NCBI GenBank assembly: GCA_002423545.1
Contig: DIWP01000056.1
Location: 75,488-139,487 of the forward strand
Length of the DNA: 64,000 nucleotides
DNA from: Thermoleophilia bacterium UBA6103
GTDB lineage: Bacteria; Actinomycetota; Thermoleophilia; UBA2241
Direction of reading: 5' to 3'
The notes below the pieces were generated by a model that was not told the DNA's origin, did not search any database, and saw nothing but the letters and a program-made list of their open reading frames with translations. The stretch's first letter is position 1. Each line of letters begins with the position of its first letter. Positions 34,662 through 43,112 of the stretch are shown piece by piece. The translations under genes and the position numbers were made by a program.

Positions 34662-34766
34662 TCACGCGGATCCGGGTCTTGAGGCCCTTCTCGCTTTGGC
34701 AGCCCACTCCGGCAGCGGCGGGAACCGGTCGGGCCCGCGAGCATCCCGCACGCGGTCGTTCGATCG
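34662..34766 (-). pseudogene. Stray 3'-end copy of the trmO-like gene
   Basis: On the minus strand about 34 codons read SNDRVRDARGPDRFPPLPEW.. and end in a TGA. The intact gene at 35768-36337 ends SNDRVRDARGPGWFPLMAEW... A 31-bp stretch (34730-34760) is identical to 35845-35875. No upstream part of the gene is present; vapC begins 26 bp away. It is a displaced remnant, not a functional gene. Confidence 0.75.
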
Positions 34767-34791
34767 AGCTCCGCGAGCTCGTCCGGCGGTC

Positions 34792-35223
34792 TCAGCTCGC
34801 GACGAACGGATCGACGATCCGCACGGGGCTCTCGAGCCTGAGCAGGTGCTTATCTTCGGTGTAGAGGACGTCGGCGCCGCAGGACTCGGCGGCCGTCAGG
34901 ATCAGTGCGTCCCAGATGGGGGCACCGCACTCTTCGACTCGGCCCATGGCCGCGAGCACCATGTCGACGGACGGAGCCACGATGTGAGCGCTGCGGAGCT
35001 GCTGCGCGAGACCGCGAGCTGCGGCCGGTGACAACGGGACCTCAAGGCGCCGCGTCGTGGTCCAGAAGAACTCCTGGAAGACCTGGGTGCTCAGGGCGAG
35101 AGAGCCGGCGCCGAGATGATCGAGGACGAGCGCTCGGGCGATGTCCCGCTTGCGGGGGGCATCATGGTCGACCATGTAGACGAGCACGTTCGAATCGAGG
35201 AACGCTCGTGCGACAGCGCTCAT
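34792..35223 (-). CDS. VapC-like PIN-domain toxin
   Basis: 143 residues. PIN acidic residues are visible: Asp in AFLDSNVLVYMVD, Glu in QVFQEFFW, Asp in PIWDALILTAAE and the last acidic pair in LYTEDKHLL. PIN toxins are Mg-dependent RNases cutting tRNA or rRNA. The gene lies 3 bp downstream of its antitoxin gene, the usual order for vapBC. It sits between a full and a broken trmO-like 3' end. No membrane segment or signal is present. Confidence 0.9.
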   Translation of the reverse strand: MSAVARAFLDSNVLVYMVDHDAPRKRDIARALVLDHLGAGSLALSTQVFQEFFWTTTRRLEVPLSPAAARGLAQQLRSAHIVAPSVDMVLAAMGRVEECGAPIWDALILTAAESCGADVLYTEDKHLLRLESPVRIVDPFVAS

Positions 35224-35226
35224 CGC

Positions 35227-35496
35227 TCAGTCCCGGCAGGTGTCGTAGATCTCCTCGCGAGAGAACGTGATGCCACCGGAGTGTGCCGGCGCCTCATCGA
35301 AGAGCTGTTTGATGCGGGTCACGGCCAGCTTCCGGCGTGCTTCTTCGTCGACGTAGTCCTGCAGACAGCGCTGCAGGTAGGCGTTGACGGAATCACCCTC
35401 CTGGAGCGCTCGGATCCGGGCGCGCCGCAGGATCTCGACGTCGACGGTGATGGTCAGGTTCGTCATACCGTTCCTGGCGGTAGGCTCGGCCTTCAT
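35227..35496 (-). CDS. VapB-like antitoxin
   Basis: 89 residues from the ATG at 35496, chosen because GGGAGGAC precedes it; a later ATG at 35466 is possible. MTNLTITVDVEILRRARIRA is a ribbon-helix-helix N-terminus, followed by a helix (SVNAYLQRCLQDYVDEEARR) and an acidic tail that would bind the toxin. It should neutralise VapC and autoregulate the operon. The upstream region up to 35767 holds short repeats and probably the promoter. Confidence 0.82.
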   Translation of the reverse strand: MKAEPTARNGMTNLTITVDVEILRRARIRALQEGDSVNAYLQRCLQDYVDEEARRKLAVTRIKQLFDEAPAHSGGITFSREEIYDTCRD

Positions 35497-35710
35497 CACG
35501 TCCTCCCATGGCGGTCGATCACGGGGTCGGGTCTGTGCCGCAGGCATCCGCGTCGCTGGACCGTGTTCAAGCGGGCGGTCAGCACGAATACAGTGTAGCA
35601 CGAAACTCGTGTTCAAGGTCGCCGCGATGCCTGGCGGCGGATCCGCCTGACATGGTGCATCTGGGGCGCGATCAGCTGCTGCGGCTCGACGAATGCCCTT
35701 GCCCGGCCGC

Positions 35711-35785
35711 GCCTCGGGGTGGGTCAGGGGTCCGCCGAAGCGTCGAGGTGCCGCGCTTCGGGGTGGGTCAGGGATCCGCCGAAGC
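35711..35785. repeat. 31-bp near-identical tandem copies at the 3' end of the trmO-like gene
   Basis: Copies at 35711-35741 and 35755-35785 (period 44) share GGGTGGGTCAGGG and CCGCCGAAGC and differ at two positions. The second copy spans the stop codon of the trmO-like gene, and the first lies just beyond it. With the stray 3' end at 34662 this makes the tail of this gene a duplication hotspot. Confidence 0.7.
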
Positions 35786-36337
35786 TCCCGATTCGCCGCG
35801 CCCCTCCTCCTCGCAGGCCCATTCCGCCATCAGTGGGAACCAGCCGGGCCCGCGAGCATCCCGCACGCGGTCGTTGGAGGGGAGATAGGGCTTGAGGTCG
35901 AGGACCGGGGTACCGTCGGCGGCGTCGAGGTCGTCGACGTGCAGGATGCCGGTCGCCGCATCGACGGAGCGAAGGCGACAGACCGTGACCGCGATGGGGT
36001 TGGGACGGGCTGGCGAGCGGGTCGCGAAGACCCCCATCAGGTGCTCCGGCGCCGGGCGCGGGTGGACGCGCAGGGTGGCGCGGTCGGTGTCGTTGTCGTG
36101 ACCCTGTGCCCACCACAGCACCAGGACGTGACTGAACTGCTCCAGGTGGAGCAGGGCGGCGCGGTAGGCCTCCGCGATGTGCAACTCGGCGGGGCCGCGG
36201 TCGGTGTCCGTAGCTGAGTTTGCGAAGTCGCCTGCGGTAGAGGAGGGTCGCCGCAGGACGCGGCCGACGGGCACGAGCCTCAGGGGCTCCGTGCCACGTG
36301 GCTGCGAGTCCGAGCTGTGGGCGTCGAGCGGCGTCAT
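35768..36337 (-). CDS. TrmO/TsaA-type tRNA methyltransferase (second copy)
   Basis: 189 residues. The family pattern is clear: LRLVPVGRVLR, the middle LLHLEQFSHVLVLWWAQGHD, VFATRSPARPNPIAVTVCRL, and LDAADGTPVLDLKPYLP. Compared with the first copy (5853-6383) it is clearly divergent, so the two are old paralogues or were acquired separately; substrate tRNA sites may differ. It lacks a predicted membrane part. The start overlaps no neighbour. The C-terminal tail (EEEGRGESGASADP) is short and acidic, and its DNA is duplicated nearby. Confidence 0.82.
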   Translation of the reverse strand: MTPLDAHSSDSQPRGTEPLRLVPVGRVLRRPSSTAGDFANSATDTDRGPAELHIAEAYRAALLHLEQFSHVLVLWWAQGHDNDTDRATLRVHPRPAPEHLMGVFATRSPARPNPIAVTVCRLRSVDAATGILHVDDLDAADGTPVLDLKPYLPSNDRVRDARGPGWFPLMAEWACEEEGRGESGASADP

Positions 36338-36417
36338 GGTAGACGGGAGTCTACCGCGATGGGCCCGGACCGCGAGGCGGCAAGCCTGCCGCGATCCCGC
36401 GCGCCCCGGCCTTGGGT

Positions 36418-36879
36418 TCAGCGGGCGCCGGCCTCGCGCAGCGCGTCGTCGATGGCCGTCACGGCGCCGAAGTCACGCTCGCCTTCGACGGCGATGGCGA
36501 GCGGCCCCCACGTCCACAGATGGACGAGCGAGCGCTCGAAAGGTCGCCAGGCGACGACGTCGATGGCGTTGTCGCGGGTCGCGCGGCTGTCGAACTGCAC
36601 GACGAAGACGGAGGCGCTCTCATCGCCGTCCTCATGGCCGCTGCGCACGCTCAGGAAGAGGCCCTCGACGAAGCCGGGGACGTCTCGCCAGACGATCGGC
36701 GTCGCCTCGACCTGCAGGCCGACATCCTCCAGCACCCGGACCACCGACGCCGGCGTCAGCGGCTCGCCGTCGGGTCCGGTGGCATCGAACGCGGAGCGCC
36801 CGCAGCCGCCGACCGGCAGCAGCGTCGCGACGAGCGTGACAAGGGCCAGCGAGGCGAGCAGAGCGATCCGGCGCGTCAC
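36418..36879 (-). CDS. Small predicted lipoprotein
   Basis: 153 residues. MTRRIALLASLALVTLVATL leads to a PVGGC lipobox (Cys at about residue 26). The mature protein is about 127 residues, with alternating strands and helices (VWRDVPGFVEGLFLSVRSG, SASVFVVQFDSRATRDNA, HLWTWGPLAIAVEGE). Expected to be attached to the outer leaflet. It lies 4 bp after the permease gene, so the two are probably co-transcribed and could act together. Function unknown. Confidence 0.72.
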   Translation of the reverse strand: MTRRIALLASLALVTLVATLLPVGGCGRSAFDATGPDGEPLTPASVVRVLEDVGLQVEATPIVWRDVPGFVEGLFLSVRSGHEDGDESASVFVVQFDSRATRDNAIDVVAWRPFERSLVHLWTWGPLAIAVEGERDFGAVTAIDDALREAGAR

Positions 36880-36883
36880 GGCC

Positions 36884-38440
36884 TCATACCTCCGTCTCTC
36901 CGGTCGACGTCAGCGGCTCCGGCCGGCCGTCGCCTGCCCCGGCGAGCGCGCCGGCCGCACTGCTCGCGGCGGCTCCACTGTTCGCGCCGGCTTCACCGTT
37001 CGCGCCGGCCTCACCGTCGGCGTCCCCGGACCCGCGCCCGGCGGCCATCGCCGCTCGCTTGTCCTTCGTCAGCCGGGTCATGATGAACGGTGGCGCCAGA
37101 AGGATGAGGAAGCCGACGAGCATGGTACCGATGTACTCCCAGGTGCCTCCGAAGTGGGTCTGGCTGGGTGGCAGCAGAGAGATGATGAGCGTGGCGCCGC
37201 AGGAGAGGGCGCCCAGGCCGCCGAGGATCCAGACGCCGACCTTGCCGCCGGGCGCCCGGAACGGTCGCGGCGTGTCGGGCTGGCTGTAGCGCAGCTTGAT
37301 GAACGACGCGAAGACCATCACGTACATCAGGCAGATCAGCAGGGTCGTCATCGCCGAGAGCATCCAGTACACGGTGTCGACGCCGGGGACCAGCAGGTAG
37401 GCCGTGGCGATCACGGTGCCGATGCCGGCCTGCATGAGCAGCACGCCGCTCGGCGCCTTGCGCTTGTTCACCCTGGCGAACACCGCCGGCATGAAGCCCT
37501 CGTCGACCGCCACCTTGAGGCCGCTCGACGGGCCGCCGAGCCATGTCTGCAGGCAGGCGATGCCGCCCAGCGCCACCATGAGCGCCGTGGGAATGACCAT
37601 CCAGCCCATGCCGAAGTCGTCGAAGAAGAGGCTGAAGGCCTGCATGAGGCCGGCCGACAGGCTGAGCTGCTTCTCCGGCACCACCCAGGCGACCGCCAGC
37701 GTGCCGATGACGGCGAGGACGAAGATGACGGCGGCCGAGATGAACATGGCCGCCGGCAGGTCGCGCTGCGGCTTGCGGACGTTGGCGGCGTGGAAGCCGA
37801 TCATCTCCATGCCGGCGAACATCAGGATGGCATTGCCGGCCAGCGCGATGGTGCCGAAGCTGAACTCCGGCAGCAGGGCGTCGAAGGTGAGCGGCGGCGT
37901 CTCCATCGGCTCGCCGCCGGCGATGTACACGATGCCCAGGGCGCTGATGATGAGCGCCGGGATGATGGTGCCGATCACCACGCCGAAGGTCCCCAGGGCG
38001 TTGCCGGCGCGCTCGCCGAAGAGGGCCACGACTGTGGTGCCCCAGAAGATGGTCATCATCGTCGCGAACATGAAGACGTTGTTCGCCGCCAGATCGGGGG
38101 AGATAGCGAAGGCCAGCGTGGAGCCGATGAACGCCAGCACGGCCGGATACCACACCACGATCGAGGCCCACTCGGCGTAGATGGCCACAAAGCCGGAACT
38201 GTCGCCGAACGCCTCGCGGACCCAGCCGTACAGGCCGCCGCCCTTCTGCCAGGTGGTGGCCAGCTCGACGCCGGCGAAGCCGATGGGGATGAGGAAGCAG
38301 ACGCCGCCGAGCACGTACCAGCCGACCGACGACCAGCCGTAGACGGCCATGGCGGGCAGGTTGCGCAGGCCCAGCACGGCGGCGACGTTGATCATCGCCA
38401 GGACGAAGATGCCGGTCTTCCTGACATCAGCGCCCGCCAC
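36884..38440 (-). CDS. APC-family amino acid permease (glutamate:GABA antiporter-like)
   Basis: 518 residues from a GTG behind AAGGAGGC; an ATG 22 codons upstream lacks an RBS. About 12 membrane helices. NVAAVLGLRNLPAMAVYGWS is TM1 of the glutamate:GABA/arginine antiporter branch; ELATTWQKGGGLYGWVREAFG is the family signature after TM2; AGMEMIGFHAANVRKPQRDLP is the TM6 region. The C-terminal about 50 residues contain GEAGANGEAGANSG, a low-complexity repeat that is cytoplasmic and probably disordered. The substrate is inferred as an amino acid or amine. Confidence 0.87.
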   Translation of the reverse strand: MAGADVRKTGIFVLAMINVAAVLGLRNLPAMAVYGWSSVGWYVLGGVCFLIPIGFAGVELATTWQKGGGLYGWVREAFGDSSGFVAIYAEWASIVVWYPAVLAFIGSTLAFAISPDLAANNVFMFATMMTIFWGTTVVALFGERAGNALGTFGVVIGTIIPALIISALGIVYIAGGEPMETPPLTFDALLPEFSFGTIALAGNAILMFAGMEMIGFHAANVRKPQRDLPAAMFISAAVIFVLAVIGTLAVAWVVPEKQLSLSAGLMQAFSLFFDDFGMGWMVIPTALMVALGGIACLQTWLGGPSSGLKVAVDEGFMPAVFARVNKRKAPSGVLLMQAGIGTVIATAYLLVPGVDTVYWMLSAMTTLLICLMYVMVFASFIKLRYSQPDTPRPFRAPGGKVGVWILGGLGALSCGATLIISLLPPSQTHFGGTWEYIGTMLVGFLILLAPPFIMTRLTKDKRAAMAAGRGSGDADGEAGANGEAGANSGAAASSAAGALAGAGDGRPEPLTSTGETEV

Positions 38441-38557
38441 GTCCGCCTCCTTGCCGGATCGACGTCCCCTCTCGGCTGCGGTCTGACCGCGTGCCTGCGA
38501 CGGCATACCGGTGAAGGGACCCGCCGTGGTGCCTATCGGCAGGCGGGTGCTCGAGCT

Positions 38558-40354
38558 TCACCTCCGGCGGCGGCGATTCTCGCGGAAGCGGCGCACCATG
38601 GCCAGCAGCAGCGAGCCGAGCAGGCCGATCGCCACCAGCGCGGCCAGCACGAGGATCACAGCCGCGACGGCCTGGATCCAGTCGGGCAGCGACTCCTGGG
38701 CCGAGACATACGCGAAGGCGAGCACGAACGCCGAGAGCAGCAGAGCGAAGGCCAGGCGGTTGGCGACCTCTTCGAGGCCGCGGATCAGCTCCTCGTAGTG
38801 CTCCGGCCGCACGGCGAGCCGGAACTCGCCCTCGCTGGCCCTTCGCAGGGCGCGAGTCAGCGCCACCGGCAGATCCTCCAGCAGCCGCCGATAGCGGCGC
38901 AGGGCACGCCCGATCTCCCTGGTCCACGACTGCGGCCCCAGTGTGCGCACCACGTAGCGCTCGGCGAACGGCCGGGCCGCTTCCAGCAGGTCGAACGACG
39001 GCTCGATCTGACGGGCGACGCCCTCCAGCACGCCCATCGTGGTCATCAGCACGACGATCTCGCCGGGCAGCGCCAGACGGTGCCGGCGGGTCAGCGAGAG
39101 CAGCTCCTGCAGGGTGCGCTGCAGGGCGTCGGGGCGGGTCTGACCCTCGCGATAGAGGCTGAGGATGCGGCGCATGTCGGTCTGCAGGACGGCGACATCG
39201 AGAGTCGGGTCGGCGGCGGCCATGGCCAGCAGCGCCTCGGTGGCGTCGAGCGGATCGTCGTCGAGCACCGAGAGCAGGAACTCGAAGACGGCGTTGCGGT
39301 TGGAACGCGAGACGGCCGCCACCCGGCCGAAGTCGACGAAGCCGACGCGGCCGTCGGGCATGGCGAACAGGTTCCCGGCGTGCGGGTCGGCGTGGTAGAA
39401 GCCCAGGTCGAGGATCTGACGGAAGTAGCAGTCGACGCCGACCTCGACCATGCGCCGGGTATCGACGCCGGTCTCGCGGTCGTTCTCCAGCCGCGAGCCT
39501 GGGACTCCCTCGACGTACTCCATCGTGAGCACGCGCCGGGCCGTGAGGTCCCAGATCGGCTCCGGGAAGAAGACATCGTGGTCCTCCGCGAACGCCTCGC
39601 GGAAGCGGGCCAGGTTGCGCGCCTCGTGCAGGTAGTCCAGCTCGGCGCGCAGTACGCGCACGATGTCGTCGACGATGCCGGCCACGTTCTGGTCGCGGCC
39701 CCACGAGGTGCGCTCGACGATGAAGTGGGCCTGGGTGACGAGGATGTCGAGGTCGGTGTCCATGACCTCGATGACCCCCGGCCGCTGGACCTTGACGGCA
39801 ACGGTGCGGCCATCGTGCAGGGTGGCCTTGTACACCTGGGCGATCGAGGCCGAGGCGATCGGCTCCGGGTCGAACGACCCGTACAGCTCGTCGACGGTGC
39901 CGCCCAGCTCCTGCTCCACGACGCCGGCCATCTCCTCCCATGGGACGGTGGGTACGTGGTCCTGCAGCTTCGTGAGCTCGGCGGCCAGCGCCGGATCGAT
40001 CAGGTCGCGGCGGGTGGAGAGGATCTGGCCCAGCTTGACGAATGCCGGTCCCAGCCGCTCCAGCGCGTGCCGGATGCGGATCTGGCGCGGCAGATGCTTC
40101 TCGTCGACCGCTTCCTCGAGGTGGTCGGCGTCGGCGACGGCGAAGGTCGAGTCGGCGCCGCCCTCTTCGAAGCCGGGTCCCGCCACATCGTCGGGCGGGC
40201 AGACCAGGGCGTCGTCGGCCGTGATCGGTCCGGGGGCGTGCGACTCGATCTCGCTGCCCCGCGACAGGCTGAAGACGCGCTCCTCCCAGAGCACGTGGGC
40301 GATCTCGCGGTAGCGGTGCCAGCGGCGGCCGCGGCGTGTCTGTGCCTTGCTCAT
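38558..40354 (-). CDS. ABC1/UbiB-family atypical protein kinase with two C-terminal membrane helices
   Basis: 598 residues. The KxGQ motif (FVKLGQILSTRRDL), SIAQVYKA in place of a normal P-loop, AVKVQRPG with the ATP-binding Lys, HADPHAGNLF as catalytic loop, and FVDFGRVA as the DFG equivalent are all present. Two C-terminal transmembrane helices (LAFALLLSAFVLAFAYV, AVILVLAALVAIGLLGSLLL) anchor it. UbiB relatives assist ubiquinone or other isoprenoid-lipid synthesis or export; actinobacteria mostly use menaquinone, so the role is inferred only. The C-terminal tail is basic. Confidence 0.9.
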   Translation of the reverse strand: MSKAQTRRGRRWHRYREIAHVLWEERVFSLSRGSEIESHAPGPITADDALVCPPDDVAGPGFEEGGADSTFAVADADHLEEAVDEKHLPRQIRIRHALERLGPAFVKLGQILSTRRDLIDPALAAELTKLQDHVPTVPWEEMAGVVEQELGGTVDELYGSFDPEPIASASIAQVYKATLHDGRTVAVKVQRPGVIEVMDTDLDILVTQAHFIVERTSWGRDQNVAGIVDDIVRVLRAELDYLHEARNLARFREAFAEDHDVFFPEPIWDLTARRVLTMEYVEGVPGSRLENDRETGVDTRRMVEVGVDCYFRQILDLGFYHADPHAGNLFAMPDGRVGFVDFGRVAAVSRSNRNAVFEFLLSVLDDDPLDATEALLAMAAADPTLDVAVLQTDMRRILSLYREGQTRPDALQRTLQELLSLTRRHRLALPGEIVVLMTTMGVLEGVARQIEPSFDLLEAARPFAERYVVRTLGPQSWTREIGRALRRYRRLLEDLPVALTRALRRASEGEFRLAVRPEHYEELIRGLEEVANRLAFALLLSAFVLAFAYVSAQESLPDWIQAVAAVILVLAALVAIGLLGSLLLAMVRRFRENRRRRR

Positions 40355-40426
40355 CGCGGTCCGGTCGGCATCGTCGCTGCCTCCTCGCGGTCGGTCGTGA
40401 TCACGGCGACCCGTCGAGTCTGTTCG

Positions 40427-41002
40427 TCACAGTGTCCGCGTTCCCCTGTCCCGCGCGCCCGGTGGGAGCTTGTCGTCCGGGCTCCGGGTGGCGAACTGGA
40501 AGGCCAGGCCGGCGATGAACAGGGCCGCCCAGATGATGAGGAAGACCAGGTCTCCCCACGACAGCCTCGATTCGAGCGCGTTGACGATGCCGGCGGCGCC
40601 CGAGAGGGAGGTGATGACGATGACCGCCGGCACGAAGAGCTTCCAGGCGGCTATGGCCCCCAGGATGCCGACGCCGACGAAGATGAGCCAGTAGGCCCAG
40701 TCGGGCAGCGAGATCCACACGTCCAGCAGCGCCACAGCGGTGCCCCCGAGGGCGATGAAGCCGGCGATCGCGGCGGCCGGCTTCTGCAGCAGGATGGCCA
40801 GGAAGGCGAGTACCACGCCGAGGCCGAGTCCGACGACCACGTGGATCCAGGTCGCGGCGCCGCCGGCGACCACCGAGCCCAGGATGAAGCCGAGGGCGAA
40901 GCCGGTGATGCCCACGTAGAGCCAGAACAGGCGCAGTCCGAAGAGCAGCACGATGGTGCTCATCACAAGAGCGAGGATGAACTGCAGCAGCGTCGACTCC
41001 AT
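40427..41002 (-). CDS. Multi-pass membrane protein (DUF4203-like)
   Basis: 191 residues from the ATG at 41002. About seven hydrophobic helices fill almost the entire protein (LLQFILALVMSTIVLLFGL, GFALGFILGSVVAGG, IHVVVGLGLGVVLAFLAIL, AIAGFIALGGTAVALLDVW, AYWLIFVGVGILGAI, AVIVITSLSGAAGIVNALES, FLIIWAALFIAGLAFQF). The organisation with small residues resembles TMEM198/DUF4203-type proteins. Function unknown. It lies upstream of the UbiB-like gene on the same strand, about 70 bp apart. Confidence 0.78.
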   Translation of the reverse strand: MESTLLQFILALVMSTIVLLFGLRLFWLYVGITGFALGFILGSVVAGGAATWIHVVVGLGLGVVLAFLAILLQKPAAAIAGFIALGGTAVALLDVWISLPDWAYWLIFVGVGILGAIAAWKLFVPAVIVITSLSGAAGIVNALESRLSWGDLVFLIIWAALFIAGLAFQFATRSPDDKLPPGARDRGTRTL

Positions 41003-41183
41003 GTGCGCCTCCGTCTGTCTCGGCGTCGGTGCCGGCGACGGTCCCTGGGTGCGGACCGCGCGTCGGGCCTGTAGGCATGGTATCGGCAGCCGGCCGCCGG
41101 CGCGAGAGTCGGCGGGGGGGTCGCCACCGCTGTCTGCGGCCGCCGCGGCCCCCCTGCCGGGCGGGTGGCGGCCGCCGGCGCGG

Positions 41184-42740
41184 TCACGCTGAGGCGGCGC
41201 CGAGCCAGTCGCGCAGGCTCTGCTCCACCGCCTCGCGGGTGCGGTCGACGCAGCGGTCGAAGCGCACCGGGCGTTCGCGGACGGCGCGCAGCTGGATGGG
41301 CACCACGGCCTGCGGCGCCTGTTGGACCACGCGATCGAGGAGCGCCAGGCCGTCGCCGCCGGACCCTCCGGCCAACGGCGAGCCGGCCGGCGTGCCGGTG
41401 AGGGCGCGCAGCGTGTCGGCGGCGAACTTGCTCCAGTGCGCCGTGCTGGCGACCAGTACCGGCGCGTCGGTGGCCAGATCGCCGGCGACCTTCCAGCCGA
41501 CGGCGGTGTGCGGGTCGAGCAGGTAGCCGTGCTCACGGTGCACCGCGCCGATGGTGCGCAGGCAGGTGTCATTGTCGACCCAGGCCCCGGTCAACAGGTC
41601 CTGCAGCCTGCGGCGCACATCGTCGTCGACGGTGAAACGCCCGTCGGCGCGGAGCCGCGCCATCCAGTCGCGGATGCGGCCGGGATCGTGGGCGCCGGCG
41701 GGAGCGGCGCTGAGGTCGTAGAGCAGGCGCTCCAGGTTCGAGGAGACGAGGATGTCCATGGACGGTGACGGCGTCTTGATCAGGGTGCGCGACGAGATGT
41801 CGTAGGTGCCGGTGGCGATGAAGTCGGTGAGGACGTTGTTGGTGTTGCTGGCGCACAGCAGGCGGCGGATCGGCGTGCCGCAGCGCCTGGCGTAATAGGC
41901 GGCGAGGATGTTGCCGAAGTTGCCGGTGGGGACGCAGACGTCGAGCGGGTCGCCGGCGGCGAGGTGGCCGGCGGCGACCATGTCGGCGTAGGCGCTCATG
42001 TAGTACACGACCTGCGGTAGCAGACGGCCCCAGTTGATCGAGTTGGCCGAGCTGAGCGCCAGACCGTGCTCGGTCGACAGCTCGGCCGCGAACTCGGCGT
42101 CGTCGAAGACCGCCTTGACGGCGTTCTGGCAGTCGTCGAAATCGCCGGCCAGGCGGAAGACGCTCAGATTGTCACCCGGCTGGGTGACCATCTGGCGCTC
42201 CTGGACCGCAGAGACGCCGGCGTCGGGGTAGTAGACGACGATGCTGGTGTGCGGCCGGTCGGCGTAGCCGTTGAGGGCCGCCACACCGGTGTCGCCGGAG
42301 GTGGCCACCAGGATGAGGTAGTCGAGGTCGGTGCGGCCGGCGGCGTGGGCCATCTCCAGCGCCTCGCTGAAGAACAGCGGCATGCACTGCAGGGCCATGT
42401 CCTTGAAAGCGAGGGTGGGGCCGTGCCACAGCTCGAGGACGAAGTGGTCGCCCACCTTGTGTACCGGGGCGACCGCCGGATCGTCGAAGTTGTCGCCGTA
42501 CGCGGCCGCCGAGATGGCGGCGATGCGGGCGGCGCTCATGTCGAGGCCGAAGGCCTCGTAGACCAGCGCCGCCCGCTCGTGGTACGGCCGCGCGGCCAGC
42601 GCCACGATGTCGGCGAGCGGGAAGGCCGGCAGCTCGACCGGTATGAACAGGCCGCCGCCGGGCGCCAGTCCCTCGAGGATCGCCTCGCTGAAGGCACGCG
42701 GCCGGTCTGTCAGCCCGCGGGTGTCGGTGTACTCGATCAC
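41184..42740 (-). CDS. thrC: Threonine synthase
   Basis: 518 residues from a GTG at 42740 preceded by AGAGGAG. It starts IEYTDTRGLTDRPRAFSEAI and contains the PLP lysine in LWHGPTLAFKDMALQ, the phosphate loop in VATSGDTGVAALNGY, and SSANSINWGRLLPQVVYY and VPTGNFGNILAAYYA. It converts O-phosphohomoserine to threonine with loss of phosphate. The length and the RCGTPIRRLLCASNTNNVLTDF-like segment fit the longer, type 2 threonine synthase. A Gly/Ser insert (ALTGTPAGSPLAGGSGGDG) is found close to the C-terminus. No thr neighbours are present. Confidence 0.93.
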   Translation of the reverse strand: MIEYTDTRGLTDRPRAFSEAILEGLAPGGGLFIPVELPAFPLADIVALAARPYHERAALVYEAFGLDMSAARIAAISAAAYGDNFDDPAVAPVHKVGDHFVLELWHGPTLAFKDMALQCMPLFFSEALEMAHAAGRTDLDYLILVATSGDTGVAALNGYADRPHTSIVVYYPDAGVSAVQERQMVTQPGDNLSVFRLAGDFDDCQNAVKAVFDDAEFAAELSTEHGLALSSANSINWGRLLPQVVYYMSAYADMVAAGHLAAGDPLDVCVPTGNFGNILAAYYARRCGTPIRRLLCASNTNNVLTDFIATGTYDISSRTLIKTPSPSMDILVSSNLERLLYDLSAAPAGAHDPGRIRDWMARLRADGRFTVDDDVRRRLQDLLTGAWVDNDTCLRTIGAVHREHGYLLDPHTAVGWKVAGDLATDAPVLVASTAHWSKFAADTLRALTGTPAGSPLAGGSGGDGLALLDRVVQQAPQAVVPIQLRAVRERPVRFDRCVDRTREAVEQSLRDWLGAASA

Positions 42741-43112
42741 GTGTCGCTCCTCTGTCGCCTCGCCGGCGCGGTGCCGGTCGATTCTATCGACCGCGCGGAT
42801 CCTTCGCCGCCGCCGAGAGACGGTCATCCGGCCGTGAGCCGACAGCGCGGCGGACCGCGGCGTGCCGCGCAGGTGCAGTGCTCGCCGGACGGCGCTCCGG
42901 TCACGGCAGGCGCCGTGCGGATGCGGTGTCCGTCCGGCGGGGTCCCGCTCGCCGCAGGTGTGGAGCAGGTGCGGTGCCGCTGTGGCGCGTCTCGCGCGTC
43001 GGTGAGGTCCCGACCGGGGTGCTAAAGTAAAAGCTCGTCATACGGACACGTGAGAACGTCTGGCGGACACCAGATCCGGCGGCGTCGTTCTTGCAGTAGG
43101 GGGGGGTCATCG
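42741..43112. other. Divergent intergenic region between thrC and an IclR regulator gene
   Basis: The left half is GC-rich with imperfect repeats around CAGGTGCGGTG and GTCCG. A short AT-rich block at about 43021-43036 (CTAAAGTAAAAG) is the likely promoter core for the rightward gene. No gene or stable hairpin is evident. IclR proteins often bind their own divergent promoter region, so an operator is likely in this stretch. Confidence 0.4.

Noticed and set aside
36317..41074. A 1585-codon open frame on the + strand
   Set aside because: It is antisense to five well-supported genes (trmO-like, lipoprotein, APC permease, UbiB-like, membrane protein), rich in H, D, R and Q, and contains no domain. 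It follows from GC codon bias.
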